A stretch of 8,528 bases of DNA from Thermococcus paralvinellae. GTDB taxonomy: Archaea > Methanobacteriota_B > Thermococci > Thermococcales > Thermococcaceae. The stretch spans positions 1 to 8,528 of the forward strand of contig DQUR01000186.1 in NCBI GenBank assembly GCA_015662175.1, written 5' to 3'. The notes beneath the pieces are model-generated. The model was not told where the DNA came from. It was given only the letters and a program-made list of their open reading frames with translations, and ran no database searches. This document shows positions 7,082 to 8,528 of the stretch, piece by piece (the first letter of the stretch is position 1; each line of letters begins with the position of its first letter). Made by a program: the position numbers and the translations under genes.

Positions 7082-7096
7082 TCACATAAGTGGTGA
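7082..7096. promoter_or_regulatory. Inverted repeat TCAC-N7-GTGA, possible operator between divergent genes
   Basis: TCAC (7082-7085) and GTGA (7093-7096) are inverted half-sites separated by ATAAGTG. A second overlapping pair, CAC-ATAA-GTG, lies within it. The element sits about 20-30 bp upstream of the udp TATA box and about 40 bp behind that of the divergent ZnuA-like gene, a suitable place for a regulator. The half-sites are short and chance is possible. Confidence 0.3.
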
Positions 7097-7112
7097 CATA
7101 AAGACATGCGAA

Positions 7113-7123
7113 GACTTTTATTT
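7113..7123 (+). promoter_or_regulatory. Putative TATA box for uridine phosphorylase gene
   Basis: GACTTTTATTT (7113-7123) fits an archaeal TATA element, with a purine-rich BRE-like GCGAA (7108-7112) before it. Initiation about 25 bp downstream would be near 7142-7146. That gives a leader of only 11-15 nt before the ATG at 7157, typical of Thermococcales genes. Confidence 0.55.
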
Positions 7124-7156
7124 GCCTTTTGAAGAGCTTATAATAAGGTGATGAAA

Positions 7157-7987
7157 ATGAAGTTTGTATCAGCGGATAGACCTCAAACGAGGGAAGGATA
7201 TCAATACCACATAGCATGTAAGCCAGGGGATGTGGCAAGGTATGTTTTACTGCCGGGAGACCCGGAAAGGGTGCCCAAAATAAGTGCCCTGTGGGATGAG
7301 GCAAGGGAAATAGCCTTCCACAGGGAATACAGAACACACACGGGAAAATACAAGGGAGTTCCAATAAGTGTAACCTCGACGGGAATTGGGGGTCCATCGA
7401 CGGCAATAGCGGTTGAGGAATTGGCAGCTATTGGTGCTGACACCTTCATAAGGGTTGGTTCAACCGGGGCGATCCAGCCGGGAATAGAGATTGGCGACTT
7501 AATCATCGCAAAGGCTGCCGTTAGGCTGGAGGGGACGTCAAAGCAGTACGTTAGGGTTGAGTATCCAGCCAGTGCGGATTATGAGGTGATCCTGGCATTA
7601 ATCGAGGCCGCTGAAACACTGGGGGTTCGCTATCATGTGGGGATCACGGCGTCAACGGACAGCTTCTATGTCGGTCAAGCTAGGCCGGGGTTAAACGGCT
7701 ATTTCCCAAGCTTTGCGAAGCACCTGATTGATGACTTAAAACAGGCCAGGGTTACGAACTTTGAGATGGAAGCGGCAACACTATTTACATTGGCCAACAT
7801 CTATGGTCTTAGAGCCGGCTGTGTATGTGCAGTCTTTGCGAACAGGATTACCAATGAGTTCGGGAAAGCAGGAGAAAAGGAAGCGGCATTGGTTGCAAGC
7901 GAAGCCGTGAAAATTCTGGCAGAGCGGGATGAGGAGAAAGAAAGAAAAGGAAAGAAGTTCTGGTTCCCGAGTTTAAGAAAGATTTAG
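7157..7987 (+). CDS. udp: Uridine phosphorylase
   Basis: This 276-residue cytosolic enzyme of the PNP/UDP phosphorylase family converts uridine and phosphate to uracil and ribose 1-phosphate. It aligns by eye along most of E. coli Udp. It has His18 (position of the ribose-contacting His8), GDPERV (34-39, phosphate Arg), the full PNP/UDP signature STGIGGPSTAIAVEEL (74-89), FIRVGSTGAIQP (97-108, phosphate Arg99), STDSFYVGQAR (166-176, with Gln174 and Arg176 matching the uracil-binding Gln/Arg pair) and NFEMEAATL (201-209, ribose-binding EME). The Gln/Arg pair favours uridine over purine nucleosides. A basic tail (about 256-276) extends past the family core. ATG 7157 is preferred over GTG 7148 or ATG 7151 because AGGTGAT then lies 4 nt upstream. 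It probably acts after the importer at 1164-5921 and feeds the archaeal pentose bisphosphate route. Confidence 0.93.
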   Translation: MKFVSADRPQTREGYQYHIACKPGDVARYVLLPGDPERVPKISALWDEAREIAFHREYRTHTGKYKGVPISVTSTGIGGPSTAIAVEELAAIGADTFIRVGSTGAIQPGIEIGDLIIAKAAVRLEGTSKQYVRVEYPASADYEVILALIEAAETLGVRYHVGITASTDSFYVGQARPGLNGYFPSFAKHLIDDLKQARVTNFEMEAATLFTLANIYGLRAGCVCAVFANRITNEFGKAGEKEAALVASEAVKILAERDEEKERKGKKFWFPSLRKI

Positions 7988-8016
7988 TTTTTTCTTTTTG
8001 ACTTCTTTTTGACTTT
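7988..8016 (+). terminator. Poly-T terminator of udp, built on an 11-bp tandem repeat
   Basis: Directly after the TAG stop come TTTTTT (7988-7993) and two perfect copies of CTTTTTGACTT (7994-8004 and 8005-8015). This gives three T-runs in 30 bp, enough to terminate archaeal polymerase without a hairpin. The rest of the gap to 8115 is plain AT-rich sequence in which no gene or other signal was seen. Confidence 0.65.
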
Positions 8017-8115
8017 AATTTCTTGGAATTTGAAGTTTAACTCTCTAATTTTTGAAATCTTGAGCAAAAACATAGGATAAACGAACTCCAATTTAGATTT
8101 TCTTAGAACAGTTTA

Positions 8116-8193
8116 TGGTGCGGTGGCCGGGATTTGAACCCGGGCCCGCGGCGTGGCAGGCCGCTGTCCTAGGCCAGGCTAGACTACCACCGC
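8116..8193 (-). tRNA. tRNA-Gly (anticodon GCC), CCA encoded
   Basis: On the minus strand a full cloverleaf folds: acceptor GCGGTGG with CCACCGC, discriminator A, encoded CCA (8116-8118), D-stem GTCT with GGAC, anticodon stem GCGGC/GCCGC around loop CTGCCAC, a 4-nt variable loop and T-stem CCGGG/CCCGG around TTCAAAT. The anticodon GCC reads GGC and GGU glycine codons. No intron is seen. The almost all-GC stems fit a hyperthermophile. Confidence 0.96.
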
Positions 8194-8223
8194 ACAATCC
8201 GTTAATTATAAAATCCGGGTGGG

Positions 8224-8238
8224 TTTATAAGCTTTTCG
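8224..8238 (-). promoter_or_regulatory. BRE/TATA promoter of tRNA-Gly
   Basis: On the minus strand CGAAAAG (BRE-like) is followed by CTTATAAA (TATA, plus positions 8224-8231). Initiation about 25 nt on would be near 8203, ten bases before the mature 5' end at 8193. A second AT-rich block at 8205-8213 is too close to the tRNA to be the TATA box. Confidence 0.6.
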
Positions 8239-8240
8239 CC

Positions 8241-8255
8241 AGCAAACTTTATAAA
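8241..8255 (+). promoter_or_regulatory. BRE/TATA promoter of tRNA-Arg
   Basis: AGCAAA (BRE-like) followed by CTTTATAAA (8247-8255) places initiation near 8275, a few bases before the tRNA 5' end at 8283. It lies back to back with the tRNA-Gly promoter, with about 15 bp between the TATA boxes. Confidence 0.6.
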
Positions 8256-8282
8256 GAGCATTTTTAAAAACCCAATGGGCAT

Positions 8283-8360
8283 GCCCCGGTGGCCCAGTCT
8301 GGATAGGGCGCGAGGCTGCGGACCTCGAGGTCCGGGGTTCAAATCCCCGCCGGGGCGCCA
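8283..8360 (+). tRNA. tRNA-Arg (anticodon GCG), CCA encoded
   Basis: The cloverleaf is complete: acceptor GCCCCGG with CCGGGGC, discriminator G, encoded CCA (8358-8360), D-stem GCCC/GGGC, anticodon stem CGAGG/CCTCG around loop CTGCGGA, variable loop AGGTC and T-stem CGGGG/CCCCG around TTCAAAT. Anticodon GCG reads CGC and CGU arginine codons. No intron is seen. Confidence 0.96.
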
Positions 8361-8379
8361 TTCTTAAAAGGTTACAAGG

Positions 8380-8528
8380 TTAATCTCCAGTGGCACCTTT
8401 CAGGGCATCTTTGCAGGTGCAGTGCCTTTCCTTTGGAATGTATTCAATTGCTTTCATGAGGAGGTACCTTATCTCCTCGCTCTTCCTTGCCATCAATTCA
8501 ACAACTTCCGCATGGGTTAGCTTTTGGG
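8380..8528 (-). CDS. C-terminal fragment of an unrecognised small protein
   Basis: On the minus strand a frame is open from the window edge to TAA (8380-8382), giving 48 C-terminal residues; the start lies outside the window. The visible part looks like an amphipathic, mostly helical segment (HAEVVELMARKSEEIRYLLM) followed by IPKERHCTCKDALKGATGD, which carries an HCTC (Cys-x-Cys) motif near the end. Codon use resembles the neighbouring genes (AAG, GAG, AGG, ATA present), supporting a real gene. It converges on tRNA-Arg with 19 bp between them. I do not recognise the family and give no function. Confidence 0.6.
   Translation of the reverse strand, partial: QKLTHAEVVELMARKSEEIRYLLMKAIEYIPKERHCTCKDALKGATGD

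Noticed and set aside
7148..7165. GTGATGA resembling a C box of a C/D guide RNA at the udp start
   Set aside because: No matching D, C' or D' boxes follow at the expected spacing, and the bases are explained by the ribosome site and start codons.

Overview
The window reads as chromosome from a hyperthermophilic euryarchaeon, most likely a member of the Thermococcales (Thermococcus/Pyrococcus/Palaeococcus group). The signs are a ThiD-ThiN fusion, a lipoprotein with the SGC-IG processing site common in that order, BRE/TATA promoters with GGTG/GGAGGTGA ribosome sites, T-tract terminators, very GC-rich tRNA stems in a moderate-GC background, and gene-encoded CCA ends. The species cannot be fixed from the sequence alone.

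Layout: (1) 1-879 (+) is the 3' part of a bifunctional thiamine-biosynthesis gene (ThiD C-terminus plus ThiN). (2) 880-1163 is a regulatory gap with a T-tract, a perfect 2 x 15 bp tandem repeat and a TATA promoter. (3) 1164-5921 (+) is a four-gene operon for a BMP/NupNOPQ-type ABC importer: lipoprotein, tandem ATPase and two permeases. It closes with a hairpin plus T-tract terminator that overlaps the last stop codon. (4) 6014-7006 (-) is a lone ZnuA/TroA-like substrate-binding protein, convergent with the importer, with a C-terminal membrane anchor and incomplete metal ligands. (5) 7157-7987 (+) is uridine phosphorylase, divergent from the ZnuA-like gene. (6) 8116-8360 holds two divergent tRNA genes, Gly(GCC) on minus and Arg(GCG) on plus, with back-to-back promoters. 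(7) 8380-8528 (-) is the C-terminal end of an unrecognised small protein.

How the parts may work together: the BMP-family importer most likely brings in nucleosides. Uridine phosphorylase, two transcription units away, would split uridine into uracil and ribose 1-phosphate. In Thermococcales the latter is known to enter the pentose bisphosphate pathway (ribose-1-phosphate kinase, R15P isomerase, type III RuBisCO). The functional link is an inference from neighbourhood and family.

No wholly new multi-gene system is evident. The items most worth a second look are the orphan, membrane-tailed ZnuA-like protein with lost ligands, the 15-bp tandem repeat upstream of the importer promoter, and the altered ThiN tail motif.
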